A stretch of 63,523 nucleotides of DNA from Pseudomonadota bacterium. Its GTDB lineage: Bacteria; Pseudomonadota; Gammaproteobacteria; Steroidobacterales; Steroidobacteraceae. Both the position numbers and the translations under genes were made by a program. Positions 8,325-19,674 of this stretch are shown here, in pieces. The notes beneath the pieces are model-generated. The model had not been told where the DNA came from. It worked only from the letters and a program-made list of their open reading frames with translations, and did no database searches. The first letter of the stretch is position 1; each line of letters begins with the position of its first letter. The stretch covers positions 15,926 to 79,448 of the forward strand of contig JAJYAM010000002.1 in NCBI GenBank assembly GCA_021779535.1. The letters are read 5' to 3'.

Positions 8325-11201
8325 TCAGGCGCGGCGTCGTCGCGACGGCCGGCCTTCGGGGCACTCGGCCGCCGCTGCGCGCTCGAGCGGTCCTTTCAGG
8401 TAATGCCCGGTGATCGACGCGGGATCGCCGGCGATCGTCTCGGGAGTGCCCGTCGCGACGATCCGTCCGCCGCCGTCGCCGCCCTCGGGGCCGAGGTCGA
8501 CGACCCAATCGGCGGTCTTGATCACGTCGAGATTGTGCTCGATCACGATCACGGTGTTGCCCTCGTCCCTCAGCCGCTGCAGGACCTTCAGCAGCAGCGC
8601 GATGTCCGAGAAATGCAGGCCGGTCGTCGGCTCGTCGAGGATGTAGAGCGTTCGTCCGGTCGCCCGCTTGGACAGTTCGCGCGAGAGTTTCACGCGCTGC
8701 GCCTCGCCGCCGGACAACGTCGTCGCGCTCTGGCCGAGCCGCACGTAGGACAAGCCGACGTCGACCATCGTCTGCAGCTTCGGATGCACGGTCGGCACCG
8801 CCGCGAAGAACGGTGCCGCTTCCTCGATCGTCATCTCGAGCACCTCGTGGATGTTCTTTCCCTTGAAGCGCACCTCGAGCGTCTCGCGGTTGTACCGCTG
8901 GCCGCGGCAGACGTCGCAGGGCACGTAGACGTCCGCGAGGAAATGCATCTCGACCTTGATCACGCCGTCGCCCTGGCAGGCCTCGCAGCGACCTCCCTTC
9001 ACGTTGAAGCTGAAGCGCCCGGACCCGTAGCCGCGTGCGCGGGCCTCGGGCATCGTCGCGAAGATCTCGCGGATCGGCGCGAAGAGCCCGGTGTAGGTCG
9101 CCGGGTTCGAGCGCGGCGTCCGGCCGATCGGGCTCTGGTCGATCTCGATCACCCGGTCGATGTGCTCGAGTCCGTCGATCCGCTCGAAGTGCGCCCCCGA
9201 CGTCGCACCGTGGCTCAGCCGCGCCGCCGCCGCCCGATACAGCGTGTCGTTGATCAGCGTCGATTTCCCGGACCCGGATACGCCGGTGACGCAGGTGAGC
9301 AGGCCGATCGGGAACTCCGCGGTCACGGACTTCAGGTTGTTTGCGCGCGCGCCGACGACGCGCAGCAGGCGCTTCGGGTCGGCGCGGCGCCGTTCGCGCG
9401 GTACTTCGATCCGCAGCGCCCCGCTGAGGTACCGGCCCGTGATCGATTCCGGATGGGCCGCCACTTCCTCCGCCGTGCCTTGCGCGACCACGCGTCCGCC
9501 GTGCATCCCCGCGCCGGGGCCGAGATCGACGACGTGGTCGGCCTGGCGGATCGCATCCTCGTCGTGCTCCACGACGATCACGGTGTTGCCGAGATCGCGG
9601 AGCTTCGCGAGCGTGTCGAGCAGGCGCTGGTTGTCGCGCTGGTGCAGGCCGATCGAGGGTTCGTCGAGGATGTACATCACCCCGACGAGTCCGGAGCCGA
9701 TCTGGCTCGCGAGGCGGATGCGCTGCGCTTCCCCTCCGGACAGGGTGTCCGCGCTGCGATCGAGCGTCAGGTACCCGAGTCCGACGTTCGCGAGGAACGC
9801 GAGGCGATCGCCGATCTCCTTGATGATCTTCGCGGCGATCTCGCCGCGCCAGCCGCTGATCGCGACCGTCTCGAAGAATCGGCGCGCGTCATCGACCGAG
9901 AGCGCGGCGATCTGCGGGAGGTTGCGGCTCGCGAAAAACACGTGCCGCGCCGCGCGGTTCAGCCGTGTCCCGCGACACTGCGGGCATGCGCGCGAGGATC
10001 GGTATCTCGCGAGTTCCTCGCGCACCGCGGCCGACTCGGTCTCCGCGTAGCGGCGCTCGAGGTTGTTCACGATCCCCTCGAACGCGTGACGGCGGCGCAC
10101 CGCGCCGCCGTGGCCGTCGAGGTACTTGAATTCGATCTGTTCCTCGCCGCTGCCGTAGAGCAGCAGCTGCTTGACCGCGTCGGTCAAGGATGCGAACGGC
10201 GCTTCGACGTCGAAATGGGCGTGCCGCGCGAGCGATTGGATCATCTGGAAATAGTGGGAATTGCGTCGATCCCAGCCGCGGACCGCGCCGGCGGCGAGCG
10301 ACAGGCGGGGATTCGCGATGATCTTCGCCGGATCGAAGAACGCCTGGGTCCCGAGGCCGTCGCAGCCTTGACAGGCGCCTGCGGGACTGTTGAACGAGAA
10401 CAATCGCGGCTCGAGCTCACCGAGCGCGTACCCGCAGACCGGGCACGCGAACCGGTCGGAGAACACGATCTCGGCGCGCCCGGGCTCGTCGGCGAACGCG
10501 ACCGTCGCGAGCCCCCCGCCGATGCGCAGTGCGGTCTCGAAGGACTCGGCGAGACGCTGCGCGAGGTCCGCGCGGACCTTGAAGCGGTCGACGATCGCCT
10601 CGACGTCGTGCTTGCGCCGCGGGTCGAGCTTCGGCGCGGCGTCGAGTTCGACGACCGTGCCGTCGATCCGCGCACGCAAGAAGCCGGCGGACTGCAACTC
10701 CTCGATCACCCCGGCGTGCTCGCCCTTGCGGGCGGCGACCGCGGGTGCGAGCAACAGCAGCGGGGTGCCCGGCGGATTCGCGAGCACCGCGTCGACCATC
10801 TGGCTCACGGTCTGGGCGGAGAGGTCGATCCCGTGGTCGGGGCAGCGCGGCGTGCCGGCACGCGCATACAGGAGCCGCAGGTAGTCGTAGATCTCGGTGA
10901 CGGTCCCGACCGTCGAGCGGGGATTGTGCGACGTCGACTTCTGTTCGATCGCGATCGCGGGCGACAGGCCGTCGATCGAGTCGACGTCGGGCTTCCCCAT
11001 CATCGAGAGGAACTGCCGCGCATAGGTCGACAACGACTCGACGTAGCGGCGCTGTCCTTCCGCGTAGATCGTGTCGAACGCGAGCGAGGACTTGCCCGAG
11101 CCGGAGGGCCCGGTCAGCACGATCAGCCGGCCCCGAGGCAGATCGAGGTCGATGTTCTTGAGGTTGTGGGTCCGGGCGCCCCGGATGCATATCTCGTGCA
11201 T
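8325..11201 (-). CDS. uvrA: Excinuclease ABC subunit A
   Basis: 958-residue DNA-damage recognition ATPase of nucleotide excision repair. Both ABC modules are present: a first Walker A ([12 protein letters not shown]) near residue 30 and a second ([13 protein letters not shown]), each with its LSGGEAQR signature, plus zinc-finger cysteine pairs ([14 protein letters not shown]). The ATG at 11201 matches the conserved N-terminus [14 protein letters not shown]; the open frame continues upstream without support. It is divergent from ssb with 77 bp between the starts. No clear LexA box was seen there. Confidence 0.96.
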   Translation of the reverse strand: MHEICIRGARTHNLKNIDLDLPRGRLIVLTGPSGSGKSSLAFDTIYAEGQRRYVESLSTYARQFLSMMGKPDVDSIDGLSPAIAIEQKSTSHNPRSTVGTVTEIYDYLRLLYARAGTPRCPDHGIDLSAQTVSQMVDAVLANPPGTPLLLLAPAVAARKGEHAGVIEELQSAGFLRARIDGTVVELDAAPKLDPRRKHDVEAIVDRFKVRADLAQRLAESFETALRIGGGLATVAFADEPGRAEIVFSDRFACPVCGYALGELEPRLFSFNSPAGACQGCDGLGTQAFFDPAKIIANPRLSLAAGAVRGWDRRNSHYFQMIQSLARHAHFDVEAPFASLTDAVKQLLLYGSGEEQIEFKYLDGHGGAVRRRHAFEGIVNNLERRYAETESAAVREELARYRSSRACPQCRGTRLNRAARHVFFASRNLPQIAALSVDDARRFFETVAISGWRGEIAAKIIKEIGDRLAFLANVGLGYLTLDRSADTLSGGEAQRIRLASQIGSGLVGVMYILDEPSIGLHQRDNQRLLDTLAKLRDLGNTVIVVEHDEDAIRQADHVVDLGPGAGMHGGRVVAQGTAEEVAAHPESITGRYLSGALRIEVPRERRRADPKRLLRVVGARANNLKSVTAEFPIGLLTCVTGVSGSGKSTLINDTLYRAAAARLSHGATSGAHFERIDGLEHIDRVIEIDQSPIGRTPRSNPATYTGLFAPIREIFATMPEARARGYGSGRFSFNVKGGRCEACQGDGVIKVEMHFLADVYVPCDVCRGQRYNRETLEVRFKGKNIHEVLEMTIEEAAPFFAAVPTVHPKLQTMVDVGLSYVRLGQSATTLSGGEAQRVKLSRELSKRATGRTLYILDEPTTGLHFSDIALLLKVLQRLRDEGNTVIVIEHNLDVIKTADWVVDLGPEGGDGGGRIVATGTPETIAGDPASITGHYLKGPLERAAAAECPEGRPSRRRRA

Positions 11202-11240
11202 CGGACCCGATATCATACCCCGCCTAGGCCCCGCGAGCGG

Positions 11241-11248
11241 TGTACAAT
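11241..11248 (+). promoter_or_regulatory. Possible -10 element of ssb
   Basis: An extended -10 of the form TG-TACAAT lies 31 bp before the ssb start, in the short divergent gap with uvrA. No good -35 is seen 17 bp further upstream, as can be the case for extended -10 promoters. Read by eye only. Confidence 0.3.
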
Positions 11249-11278
11249 CGCGCCGGCGCCCACCAACCGGAGCTAGCG

Positions 11279-11743
11279 ATGGCACGCGGAATCAACAAAG
11301 TGATCCTGATCGGCAACCTCGGCGCGGATCCCGAGACCCGCTCGATGCCGAGCGGAATGACGGTCACGAACGTGCGAATTGCGACCAGCGAATCCTGGAA
11401 GGACAAGGCGACCGGCGCCCAGCAGGAGCGGACCGAGTGGCACAACGTCGCGTTCTTCGGCCGGCTCGCGGAGATCGCGGCCGAGTACCTGCGCAAAGGC
11501 TCGCAGGTGTTCGTCGAAGGGCGCCTGCGCACCCGCAAGTGGCAGGACAAGCAAGGCAACGATCGCTACACGACCGAGATCGTCGCCGACAACATGCAGA
11601 TGCTGGGCGGTCGCGGTGGCGCGGGCGCGGGCGCGGGCGCGGGCGAGCGCGGGTCGGCGGGTGCGCCGGCGCGCGACGAGTTCGATCAGTCACCGGCGCC
11701 GGTCGCCGGGAAAGAGGACTTCGACGACGACATTCCGTTCTAG
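11279..11743 (+). CDS. ssb: Single-stranded DNA-binding protein
   Basis: 154-residue SSB. The OB fold occupies roughly residues 1-112 ([15 protein letters not shown] at the start, KTRT-type strands later). A glycine/alanine-rich linker follows, and the conserved acidic tip DFDDDIPF recruits partner proteins such as exonuclease I and PriA. GGAG at 11269-11272 supports this ATG. The linker contains a run of GAGAGAGA-type codons, a short simple repeat in the DNA near 11620-11645. Confidence 0.95.
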   Translation: MARGINKVILIGNLGADPETRSMPSGMTVTNVRIATSESWKDKATGAQQERTEWHNVAFFGRLAEIAAEYLRKGSQVFVEGRLRTRKWQDKQGNDRYTTEIVADNMQMLGGRGGAGAGAGAGERGSAGAPARDEFDQSPAPVAGKEDFDDDIPF

Positions 11744-11756
11744 AACGCCCGCCGGC

Positions 11757-12290
11757 TCAATCGTCGGCGAGGGCGTCTCCGGGGAATAACGCGTCCGTGA
11801 ATCCGAACCGGGTCAAATCGCGGATGCGGCGGGGATACAGGATGCCGTCGAGGTGATCGACTTCGTGCTGGACGACGCGCGCATGGAAGCCGCCGACCGT
11901 ACGGTCGATCCGGGATCCGTCGGGGCCGAACCCGACGTACCGGAGCCGGCGATACCGGGGCACGAGGCCGCGCAATCCCGGGACCGACAGGCATCCTTCC
12001 CATCCGTCCTCCTGGTCTTCGCCGATCGGGGTCAGCACCGGGTTGATCAATACCGTCGCGGGCACGGATTCGGCGTCCGGATAGCGCGGGTTGCGATCGA
12101 CCGCGTAGACCACGACGCGCAGGCCGACGCCGATTTGCGGTGCGGCGAGACCGGCTCCGTCCAGGTGGTGCATCGTGTCCCACAGGTCGGCGACCAGCGC
12201 CTCGAGCGCCGGCGTGCCGAAGTCCCCGACCGGCGCCGCAATGGCCAGGAGCCGGGGGTCGCCCATTTTCAGAACGTCGCGAATCGCCAT
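11757..12290 (-). CDS. def: Peptide deformylase
   Basis: 177-residue iron/zinc hydrolase removing the formyl group from nascent proteins. All three family motifs are present: [18 protein letters not shown] with the metal-binding cysteine, and QHEVDHLDG with the HExxH metal site. Length is typical. It converges on ssb with 13 bp between the stops and is divergent from miaB. It is not next to fmt here. Confidence 0.94.
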   Translation of the reverse strand: MAIRDVLKMGDPRLLAIAAPVGDFGTPALEALVADLWDTMHHLDGAGLAAPQIGVGLRVVVYAVDRNPRYPDAESVPATVLINPVLTPIGEDQEDGWEGCLSVPGLRGLVPRYRRLRYVGFGPDGSRIDRTVGGFHARVVQHEVDHLDGILYPRRIRDLTRFGFTDALFPGDALADD

Positions 12291-12328
12291 GGTTGCGGGT
12301 ATCTTATCGACCTTTTCACGACCAGCCT

Positions 12329-13678
12329 ATGCCGGGACTCCTCTACATAAAGACGTTCGGTTGCCAGATGAACGAGTACGATTCCGACAAGATGCGGGAC
12401 GTGCTCGCGGCCGCCGACGGCATGCGCATCACCGGCGATCCGGCCGCGGCGGACGTGCTGCTCGTCAATACCTGCTCCGTCCGCGAGAAGGCACAGGAAA
12501 AAGTGTTCTCGCTGCTCGGCGAGTGGCGGCTGATGAAGCAGGAGCGGCCGCAGCTCATCATCGGTGTCGGCGGCTGCGTCGCGAGCCAGGAGGGCGAGGG
12601 GATCATCGCGCGAGCCCCGTTCGTCGACCTGGTGTTCGGGCCGCAGACGCTGCACCGGCTGCCCGACATGATCCGCCAGCTGAAGCGCAGCGGCCGGTCC
12701 CAGATCGACGTGAGCTTTCCCGAGATCGAGAAATTCGACCGGCTGCCCGAGCCGCGCGCCGAGCGCGCGACCGCATTCGTCTCGATCATGGAAGGGTGCA
12801 GCAAGTATTGCAGCTTCTGCGTCGTCCCCTATACGCGAGGCGAGGAGATCAGTCGCCCGTTCGATCAAGTGGTAGCCGAGGTGTCCCGGCTCGCGACGCA
12901 TGGGGTCCGGGAAGTCACCTTGCTCGGGCAGAACGTCAACGCCTACCGCGGAGTCGCCGCGGACGGCGCCGCGACCGATCTGGCGACGCTGATCCACTAC
13001 GTCGCGGCGATCGACGGCATCGAGCGGATCCGGTTCACGACGTCCCATCCGCTGGATTTCGACGACAGCCTGATCGAGGCGTACGCGAACGTGCCGAAGC
13101 TCACCCAGGCGTTGCACCTCCCGGTCCAGAGCGGTTCGGACCGGATCCTGGCGGCGATGAAGCGCGGTCACACGGTGCTGGAATACAAGCAGAAGCTGCG
13201 CAAGCTTCGCGCGGTTCGTCCCGACATCAGCGTCTCCACGGATCTCATCGTCGGCTTCCCCGGGGAGACGGACGCGGATTTCGAGGCGACGATGCAGCTC
13301 GTCGTGGATGCGGGATTCGACCAGAGTTTCAGCTTTCTCTACAGCCGGCGGCCCGGGACGCCGGCGGCCGCGCTGCCGGACGAAGTGCCGGCCGACGTCA
13401 AGCAGCGGCGCCTGATCGCATTGCAGCGGCGGTTGTCCGAGCAAGCCTACGCGATCTCGGCGCGGATGGTCGGCACTCGGCAGCGGCTGCTCGTCGAGCG
13501 TCCGTCCAAACGGGATGGCCGGCAGCTGGCGGGCCGCACCGACAACAACCGCTGGGTGAACTTCGATCCCCCGCCGGGTCGCGCGAGCGGGTTGATCGAC
13601 CGCTTCGTCGACGTCGTGATCACCGAAGCATTGCCGAATTCCCTCCGCGGCCGGCTGGTCGGAGATCCGGCGCCATGA
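12329..13678 (+). CDS. miaB: tRNA-2-methylthio-N6-dimethylallyladenosine synthase
   Basis: 449-residue radical-SAM methylthiotransferase modifying A37 of tRNAs that read UNN codons. The N-terminal cluster cysteines are in [22 protein letters not shown] and VGGCVA; the radical-SAM cluster is in [16 protein letters not shown]; a TRAM RNA-binding domain closes the protein. The ATG at 12329 begins the conserved [12 protein letters not shown] sequence. It is the first gene of a tight run with phoH (ATGA overlap) and ybeY. Confidence 0.95.
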   Translation: MPGLLYIKTFGCQMNEYDSDKMRDVLAAADGMRITGDPAAADVLLVNTCSVREKAQEKVFSLLGEWRLMKQERPQLIIGVGGCVASQEGEGIIARAPFVDLVFGPQTLHRLPDMIRQLKRSGRSQIDVSFPEIEKFDRLPEPRAERATAFVSIMEGCSKYCSFCVVPYTRGEEISRPFDQVVAEVSRLATHGVREVTLLGQNVNAYRGVAADGAATDLATLIHYVAAIDGIERIRFTTSHPLDFDDSLIEAYANVPKLTQALHLPVQSGSDRILAAMKRGHTVLEYKQKLRKLRAVRPDISVSTDLIVGFPGETDADFEATMQLVVDAGFDQSFSFLYSRRPGTPAAALPDEVPADVKQRRLIALQRRLSEQAYAISARMVGTRQRLLVERPSKRDGRQLAGRTDNNRWVNFDPPPGRASGLIDRFVDVVITEALPNSLRGRLVGDPAP

Positions 13679-14667
13679 GTTCCGATCCGCCGATTCACGA
13701 GGTGCTCCTCGAGCCGTCGGACAACATCCGGCTCGCCGAACTGTGCGGACCGCTCGATGCCCACCTGCACGAGATCGAACACCGTCTCGGCGTCGAGATC
13801 CGCCGGCGGGCCAACCGGTTCCAGATCGCCGGCGAGGAGACCGCGGCGCGGCGCGCCGAGGCGGTGCTGCGGACCCTGTACGCCCGATCGCAACGCGAGC
13901 CGGTCGATCCCGAGCGCGTGCACATGGCCCTGCAGGAACTCGCGATGGGCGAGGAGCACCTTTCGGGCGGCGCGACGTCCGCGCCGGGCGAACTGAAAGT
14001 GCGCACCGCACGCGGCGCGGTCCGCACCCGTGGACGCAGCCAACTCGAGTACCTGCACAACGTGCGCACGCACGACCTGACGTTCGGCATCGGGCCCGCG
14101 GGCACCGGCAAGACCTATCTCGCGGTCGCCTGCGCGGTCGAAGCGCTCCAGGACGAGCGGGTTCGCCGGATCGTGCTCGTCCGTCCGGCGGTCGAGGCCG
14201 GCGAGCGCCTCGGCTTCCTCCCGGGTGATTTGACCCAGAAGGTCGATCCGTACCTGCGCCCGATGTACGACGCGCTGTACGAGATGATGGGATTCGAGCG
14301 GGTCGCGAAGCTGATCGAGCGCAACGTGATCGAGGTCGCCCCGCTCGCATTCATGCGCGGACGGAGCCTGAACGACTCGTTCGTGATCCTCGACGAGGCG
14401 CAGAACACCACCAACGAGCAGATGAAGATGTTCCTCACGCGCATCGGCTTCGGTTCGAAGGCGGTCGTGACCGGAGACATCACCCAGACCGACTTGCCGA
14501 CCGCGAAGCAGTCCGGCCTGCGGACCGTGATCGACATCCTGCGGGACGTGCCCGGGATCGCATTCACGATGTTCAGTTCGCGCGACGTGGTTCGCCACCC
14601 CTTGGTACAGCGTATCGTCCAGGCGTATGAATCGAGTGCCGCGGCGCCGAGTCCCGACCCCCCGTGA
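13675..14667 (+). CDS. phoH: PhoH-like ATPase (YbeZ)
   Basis: 330-residue PhoH family ATPase associated with RNA metabolism, normally partnered with YbeY. The Walker A GPAGTGKT is at residues 140-147 and the Walker B DEAQN follows in [11 protein letters not shown]. An N-terminal KH-like region precedes the ATPase core. The start overlaps the miaB stop by four bases; the 3' end overlaps ybeY by about 41 bp. Confidence 0.93.
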   Translation: MSSDPPIHEVLLEPSDNIRLAELCGPLDAHLHEIEHRLGVEIRRRANRFQIAGEETAARRAEAVLRTLYARSQREPVDPERVHMALQELAMGEEHLSGGATSAPGELKVRTARGAVRTRGRSQLEYLHNVRTHDLTFGIGPAGTGKTYLAVACAVEALQDERVRRIVLVRPAVEAGERLGFLPGDLTQKVDPYLRPMYDALYEMMGFERVAKLIERNVIEVAPLAFMRGRSLNDSFVILDEAQNTTNEQMKMFLTRIGFGSKAVVTGDITQTDLPTAKQSGLRTVIDILRDVPGIAFTMFSSRDVVRHPLVQRIVQAYESSAAAPSPDPP

Positions 14668-15118
14668 ACGGCGGTTCGCGCTCGCGGTGAGCTACGCGGC
14701 GCGCCGTCCGTGGGTCCCCCGCCGCGCGGATCTGGAGCGCTGGGCGGCCGCGGCGCTACCGACGGCGGGGCCGCCGGTCGACCTGTCGATCCATGTCGTC
14801 GGCAGCGTCGCGAGCCGCCGCCTGAACCAGCACTACCGCGGCAAGCCGAAGCCGACCAACGTGCTGTCGTTCGCCGGCGCCGGCCGAACGCCCGACGATC
14901 GATGGGATCTCGGTGAACTCGTGATCTGTGCGCCGCTCGTCGCGCGGGAAGCGCGGGCCGCGCACCGGTCGGTCCGGGCCCACTGGGCCCACCTCACGGT
15001 GCACGGCGTCCTGCACCTGCGCGGATTCGACCACGAGCGCGACCGCGATGCCCGCCGGATGACCGCGAGGGAAGTCCAAATTCTTGATCGCATTGGCTTT
15101 TCCGATCCGTATCGCTGA
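14627..15118 (+). CDS. ybeY: Endoribonuclease YbeY
   Basis: Zinc-dependent RNase for 16S rRNA maturation and ribosome quality control. The metal site HGVLHLRGFDH is present near the C-terminus and TNVLSF in the middle. As written it has 163 residues and overlaps phoH by 41 bp. A GTG at 14687 would remove the overlap and give 143 residues, so the true start is uncertain. Confidence 0.9.
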   Translation: MNRVPRRRVPTPRERRFALAVSYAARRPWVPRRADLERWAAAALPTAGPPVDLSIHVVGSVASRRLNQHYRGKPKPTNVLSFAGAGRTPDDRWDLGELVICAPLVAREARAAHRSVRAHWAHLTVHGVLHLRGFDHERDRDARRMTAREVQILDRIGFSDPYR

Positions 15119-15138
15119 TCGAGTATCCTTGCACCGCG

Positions 15139-16011
15139 ATGTCCGAGCAGTCACAAGGCGGCACTGGCCGCTGGCTCAAACGAATCACCAAGTCGATGGC
15201 GGGCGAACCCCGCGATCTCGCCGAGTTGATCGAGGCGCTGCGCGCCGCGAGCGATCGGGGGTTGTTCGACGGCGATGCGCTCACGATGCTCGAGGGCGTG
15301 CTGTCGGTCGCCGACACGCAGGTCCGGGACATCATGATCCCGCGCTCGCAGATCGTATTCGTCGAACACGACGAATCACCCGATCGCATCGTCGCGCACG
15401 TCGTGGACTCGGGTCACTCGCGTTTCCCGGTGATCGGCGAGGACCGCGACGAGATCGTCGGGATCCTGCTCGCGAAAGACCTGTTGCGCCTGCAGATCGC
15501 CGACGCGGAGGAGTTCGCGATCCGCGAATACATGCGGCCGGCGGTGTTCGTCCCGGAGAGCAAACGGGTCAACGTGCTGCTGAAGGAATTTCGCCGGAGC
15601 CACAATCACATCGCGATCGTCGTCGACGAATACGGCGGCGTGTCCGGTCTCGTGACGATCGAGGACGTGATCGAGCAGATCGTCGGAGAAATCGACGACG
15701 AGCACGACGTCGAAGACGATCAACCGATACGCCGGGACGGACCGCGGGAGTTCTCGGTGCGCGCGTTGACGCCGATCGACGAGTTCAATCGATATTTCGG
15801 CACGGAATTCTCCGACGAGAACTTCGATACGATCGGGGGCTTGCTGATGCAGCAGTTCGGGAGACTGCCGCGCCGCGGAGAGAGCGTGCGGGTCGGCGAG
15901 CTGGATTTCCGGGTGCTGCGGGCCGACCGGCGCCGGATCGAGATGCTGCGCGTCGCAACCCCGACCGACCACGTGCCCCCGCGGGAGGAGGACCGCGGCG
16001 TCTCCGGCTAG
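15139..16011 (+). CDS. corC: CorC/HlyC family CBS-domain protein
   Basis: 290-residue cytoplasmic protein with two CBS domains (about residues 60-185, [13 protein letters not shown] at the start) and a C-terminal CorC_HlyC FAD-like domain. Family members are linked to magnesium/cobalt efflux and sit beside ybeY. In most Gammaproteobacteria the next gene would be lnt; here leuS follows after 46 bp. Confidence 0.9.
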   Translation: MSEQSQGGTGRWLKRITKSMAGEPRDLAELIEALRAASDRGLFDGDALTMLEGVLSVADTQVRDIMIPRSQIVFVEHDESPDRIVAHVVDSGHSRFPVIGEDRDEIVGILLAKDLLRLQIADAEEFAIREYMRPAVFVPESKRVNVLLKEFRRSHNHIAIVVDEYGGVSGLVTIEDVIEQIVGEIDDEHDVEDDQPIRRDGPREFSVRALTPIDEFNRYFGTEFSDENFDTIGGLLMQQFGRLPRRGESVRVGELDFRVLRADRRRIEMLRVATPTDHVPPREEDRGVSG

Positions 16012-16057
16012 GCCTGATCGCGGCTCGCGCCGATCTCGGGTATTCTCACGGGCCACC

Positions 16058-18652
16058 ATGCAAGAACGATACGAACCGGCCGCGATCGAGGCCGAGGCGC
16101 AGAAATACTGGGAAGAACGGCGCTGTTTCGCGGCCACCGAGGACCGGTCCCGCGAGAAGTACTACTGCTTGTCGATGTTCCCCTATCCGAGCGGCCGGTG
16201 CCACATGGGCCACGTCCGCAACTACACGATCGGCGACGTGCTCGCCCGCTTCATGCGGATGCAGGGCCGCAATGTGCTGCAGCCGATGGGTTGGGACGCG
16301 TTCGGTCTGCCCGCGGAGAACGCCGCGATCGCGAACGGCGTGCCGCCCGCGAAATGGACGTACGACAACATTGCGACCATGCGGGGACAGCTCAAGTCCC
16401 TGGGGCTCGCGATCGACTGGCGCCGGGAGGTCGCGACCTGCCGCCCGGACTATTACCGTTGGAACCAGTGGCTGTTCCTGCGGATGCTCGAGCGCGGGAT
16501 CGCGTATCGCAAGACCGGTGTCGTGAACTGGGATCCGGTCGATCGAACGGTGCTCGCGAACGAACAAGTCATCGACGGTCGCGGCTGGCGCACCGGCGCG
16601 CCGGTCGAGAGACGCGAAATCCCGATGTATTACCTCGCGATCACGCGATACGCAGAGCCGTTGCTCGAGGCGCTCGCGCACCTGCCGGGCTGGCCGGACC
16701 GGGTGCGCACGATGCAGGCGAACTGGATCGGCCGCAGCGAAGGCGTGAACGTCGGATTCCCGTACGATATCGCCGGCACGCGAGGCGTGTTGCGCGTGTT
16801 CACGACCCGTGCGGACACCCTGATGGGCGTGACGTTCTGCGCGGTCGCGGCCGAGCATCCGCTCGCGACGCTCGCGGCGCAGGCCGACCCGGCGCTCGCG
16901 GCGTTCGTCGAGGAGTGCCAACGCCGCCCCGCGGTCGAGGCGGAACTCGCGACGCAGGAGAAGAAGGGAATGCCGACCGGATTCTCGGTGCGGCATCCGC
17001 TCAGCGGCGAGGCGATCCCCGTCTGGGTCGGCAACTACGTGCTGATGAGCTACGGCGAGGGCGCGGTGATGGGCGTGCCCGCGCACGACGAGCGGGATTT
17101 CGAGTTCGCGAAGAAATACGGCTTGCCGATCCGTCGGGTGATCGACGTCGACGGCCGTCCGTATTCGACGCAGGCCTGGGAGCCGTGGTACGCCGAGCTC
17201 GGCCGCTGCGTCGATTCCGGCCGCTACGACGGGATGGCGACCGCGGCCGCGGTCGCCGCGATCGCCGCCGACCTCGCGGGCGCGGGGCTGGGGGAGCGAC
17301 GGACCGTCTGGCGACTGCGCGACTGGGGGATCTCGCGGCAACGGTACTGGGGTTGCCCGATCCCGATCATCCAGTGCGCACACTGCGGACCGGTGCCGGT
17401 GGCCGACTCGGACCTGCCGGTGTTGCTCCCCGAGGACCTCGTGCCGGACGGCAGCGGCAATCCGCTGACGAAGCACGCCGCGTTCCTCGCCTGCCGCTGC
17501 CCGCGCTGCGGCGCGGCCGCACAGCGCGAGACCGACACGATGGACACGTTCGTCGACTCGTCGTGGTACTTCCTGCGCTACGCGTGCAACGACAATGGCG
17601 CCGCGATGGTCGATTCACGGGTCGACTATTGGTTGCCGGTCGACCAGTACATCGGCGGGATCGAGCACGCGATCCTGCATCTGCTGTACTCGAGGTTCTG
17701 GACCCGGGTGATGCACGACCTCGGGCTGGTGTCGTTCGAGGAGCCGTTCACGAACCTGTTCACGCAGGGCATGGTGCTCAACGAGGTCTTCTACCGCAAG
17801 CCCGCGTCGGGGCGGATCGAGTATTTCAATCCCGCGGACGTCGAGGTCCGGATCGACCCGCACGACAAGCGCCGCACCGCGACCTTGCGCGCCGACGGGC
17901 GCGAGGTGATCTCGGGTGGCGTCGTCACGATGTCGAAGTCGAAGCACAACGGGGTCGATCCGCAGACGCTCGTCGAGGCGTACGGCGCAGATACCGCGCG
18001 GCTGTTCACGATGTTCGCCGCGCCGCCGGAGCAGACGCTCGAGTGGTCGGACGAGGGCGTGCAGGGCGCCTACCGCTTCCTCAAGCGGTTGTGGAAGGCC
18101 GTGCACGACCACGTAAGCGCCGGGCCGGCCGCGCCGCTCGAGCGCACGAGCCTCGACGAGGCGCAGCGAACGATCCGGCGACTGGCGCATCACACGCTCG
18201 CGAAGGTCAGTGACGACCTCGGCCGCCGGCGCACGTTCAACACCGCGATCGCCGCGGTCATGGAGTTGATGAACGCGCTCGCGCGGTTCGAGCCCCGCGC
18301 CGCGCAGGACCGGGCGGTGCTGCAGGAGGGGCTGCAGATCGCGGTCCTGTGCCTGTCGCCGATCGTCCCGCACATCACCCACGCGCTGTGGCGCGCACTG
18401 GGCCACGAGACCGCGATAGTCGACGAGCGCTGGCCGCAGGTCGACGCCGCGGCGCTCGAGCAGTCGATGGTCGAGGTCGTCGTGCAGGTCAACGGCAAGC
18501 TGCGCGGCCGGGTCGCGGTGCCGTCGGGCGCCGACGCCGATGCGGTGCGCGCCGCCGCGCTCGCGGATCCGGCGGTGCGCCGGTTCGTCGGCGATGCCGC
18601 GATCCGCAAGGTCGTCGTCGTTCCCGGGAAACTCGTGAATGTGGTCGTCTGA
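16058..18652 (+). CDS. leuS: Leucyl-tRNA synthetase
   Basis: 864-residue class I aminoacyl-tRNA synthetase, close to the E. coli length. The HIGH-type motif appears as HMGH in the [13 protein letters not shown] segment, the editing domain follows ([12 protein letters not shown]), and the KMSKS loop reads MSKSKHNG. The C-terminal domain is complete. lptE begins 14 bp before the leuS stop, so the two are probably co-translated. Confidence 0.96.
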   Translation: MQERYEPAAIEAEAQKYWEERRCFAATEDRSREKYYCLSMFPYPSGRCHMGHVRNYTIGDVLARFMRMQGRNVLQPMGWDAFGLPAENAAIANGVPPAKWTYDNIATMRGQLKSLGLAIDWRREVATCRPDYYRWNQWLFLRMLERGIAYRKTGVVNWDPVDRTVLANEQVIDGRGWRTGAPVERREIPMYYLAITRYAEPLLEALAHLPGWPDRVRTMQANWIGRSEGVNVGFPYDIAGTRGVLRVFTTRADTLMGVTFCAVAAEHPLATLAAQADPALAAFVEECQRRPAVEAELATQEKKGMPTGFSVRHPLSGEAIPVWVGNYVLMSYGEGAVMGVPAHDERDFEFAKKYGLPIRRVIDVDGRPYSTQAWEPWYAELGRCVDSGRYDGMATAAAVAAIAADLAGAGLGERRTVWRLRDWGISRQRYWGCPIPIIQCAHCGPVPVADSDLPVLLPEDLVPDGSGNPLTKHAAFLACRCPRCGAAAQRETDTMDTFVDSSWYFLRYACNDNGAAMVDSRVDYWLPVDQYIGGIEHAILHLLYSRFWTRVMHDLGLVSFEEPFTNLFTQGMVLNEVFYRKPASGRIEYFNPADVEVRIDPHDKRRTATLRADGREVISGGVVTMSKSKHNGVDPQTLVEAYGADTARLFTMFAAPPEQTLEWSDEGVQGAYRFLKRLWKAVHDHVSAGPAAPLERTSLDEAQRTIRRLAHHTLAKVSDDLGRRRTFNTAIAAVMELMNALARFEPRAAQDRAVLQEGLQIAVLCLSPIVPHITHALWRALGHETAIVDERWPQVDAAALEQSMVEVVVQVNGKLRGRVAVPSGADADAVRAAALADPAVRRFVGDAAIRKVVVVPGKLVNVVV

Positions 18653-19160
18653 GCGATCCGCAGCCCTGCGCCGCCCGGTATCGCGCTGGATCGCGATCGC
18701 CGCCGGCGCCGTGCTCGCCGCGGGATGCGGATTCCGATTGGCCGGGACCGCGCCGTTGCCGGCCGTGCTCGCGCGTCCCCATCTGTCGTTCAGCGATCCG
18801 TACTCGGACTTCGCGCGGATCTTCGGCCAACAACTGCGCGACGCGGGCGCAACCCTCGAGAGCAGCGACGCCACCGCGACCGCGACCGTCGACGTGAGCC
18901 GCGATTCGGTCGAACAACGCGTGCTGTCGGTGTCGGCGCGCAACATCCCCACCGAATACCTGCTGGTCTACACGGTCACGTATTCGGTTCGGCATGCGGG
19001 CAAGGAGTTGCTCGCCCCGCAGACGATCGGCCTGTCGCAGGACTACAGCTTCTCCGAGCAGGCGGTGCTCGCGAAACAGCACGAAGCGGACCGGCTGCGC
19101 CGGCAGATGGCCCGCGAGCTCGCCGCGATCGCGATGCGGCGCATCGCGAGCTTGAAATAA
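18639..19160 (+). CDS. lptE: LPS-assembly lipoprotein LptE
   Basis: 173-residue outer-membrane lipoprotein that plugs and assembles the LPS translocon LptD. A signal peptide ends in a lipobox around LAAGC with the following GFRLAG typical of LptE. The rest is a small alpha/beta fold with the conserved [10 protein letters not shown] strand and a C-terminal helix. Location after leuS supports the call. Confidence 0.88.
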   Translation: MWSSERSAALRRPVSRWIAIAAGAVLAAGCGFRLAGTAPLPAVLARPHLSFSDPYSDFARIFGQQLRDAGATLESSDATATATVDVSRDSVEQRVLSVSARNIPTEYLLVYTVTYSVRHAGKELLAPQTIGLSQDYSFSEQAVLAKQHEADRLRRQMARELAAIAMRRIASLK

Positions 19161-19162
19161 GG

Positions 19163-19663
19163 ATGCCTGCGGCCGACGCCGGCGTGCGGTCGTTCGGCGA
19201 GGTCGACCCGGCCGGCCTCGCGGTGCTGCTCGGGCGTTACGGACTGCAGATCGAACGCGTCGCGGCGGGCGCACCGGTCCCCGGCTCCTACTGGGGTGAC
19301 TCGGAGGCGGGGCTCCGCGGCGATCGGCTCTACGTTCGAGCGGACACGCCCGTGCATTCCGTGTTGCACGAGGCCTGCCACTACGTGTGCATGAGCGCGG
19401 AACGGCGAATCGGCCTCGACACCGACGCGGGCGGCGATTTCGCCGAGGAGAACGCGGTCTGTTACCTGCAGGTCGTGCTCGCGGATCACGTCCCGGGGTT
19501 CGGCCGAACCCGGATGCTCCGGGACATGGACGCGTGGGGATACACCTTCCGGCTGGGCAGCGCGTCCGCCTGGTTCACCGAGGACGCGAGCGACGCGCGG
19601 CGGACGCTGGTCGATTGGGGGCTCCTCGAGCCGGGCGGTCTACCGACCTTCCGCTGCCGGTGA
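19163..19663 (+). CDS. Small HExxH putative metallopeptidase-like protein
   Basis: 166-residue soluble protein of unknown function. It contains HEACH at residues 69-73 (HExxH zinc motif) followed about 22 residues later by an acidic pair E95-E96, in the manner of a gluzincin site, and several cysteines near it. There is no signal peptide, so it would act in the cytoplasm. It starts two bases after the lptE stop, in the slot where holA (DNA polymerase III delta) commonly stands. I do not recognise a named family, and protease activity is not shown. Confidence 0.7.
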   Translation: MPAADAGVRSFGEVDPAGLAVLLGRYGLQIERVAAGAPVPGSYWGDSEAGLRGDRLYVRADTPVHSVLHEACHYVCMSAERRIGLDTDAGGDFAEENAVCYLQVVLADHVPGFGRTRMLRDMDAWGYTFRLGSASAWFTEDASDARRTLVDWGLLEPGGLPTFRCR

Positions 19664-19674
19664 GCGGCGCGGCG

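Noticed and set aside
8403-11276. 957-codon open frame on the plus strand opposite uvrA
   Set aside because: Antisense shadow of a GC-rich real gene; His/Arg/Asp-rich, no family features.
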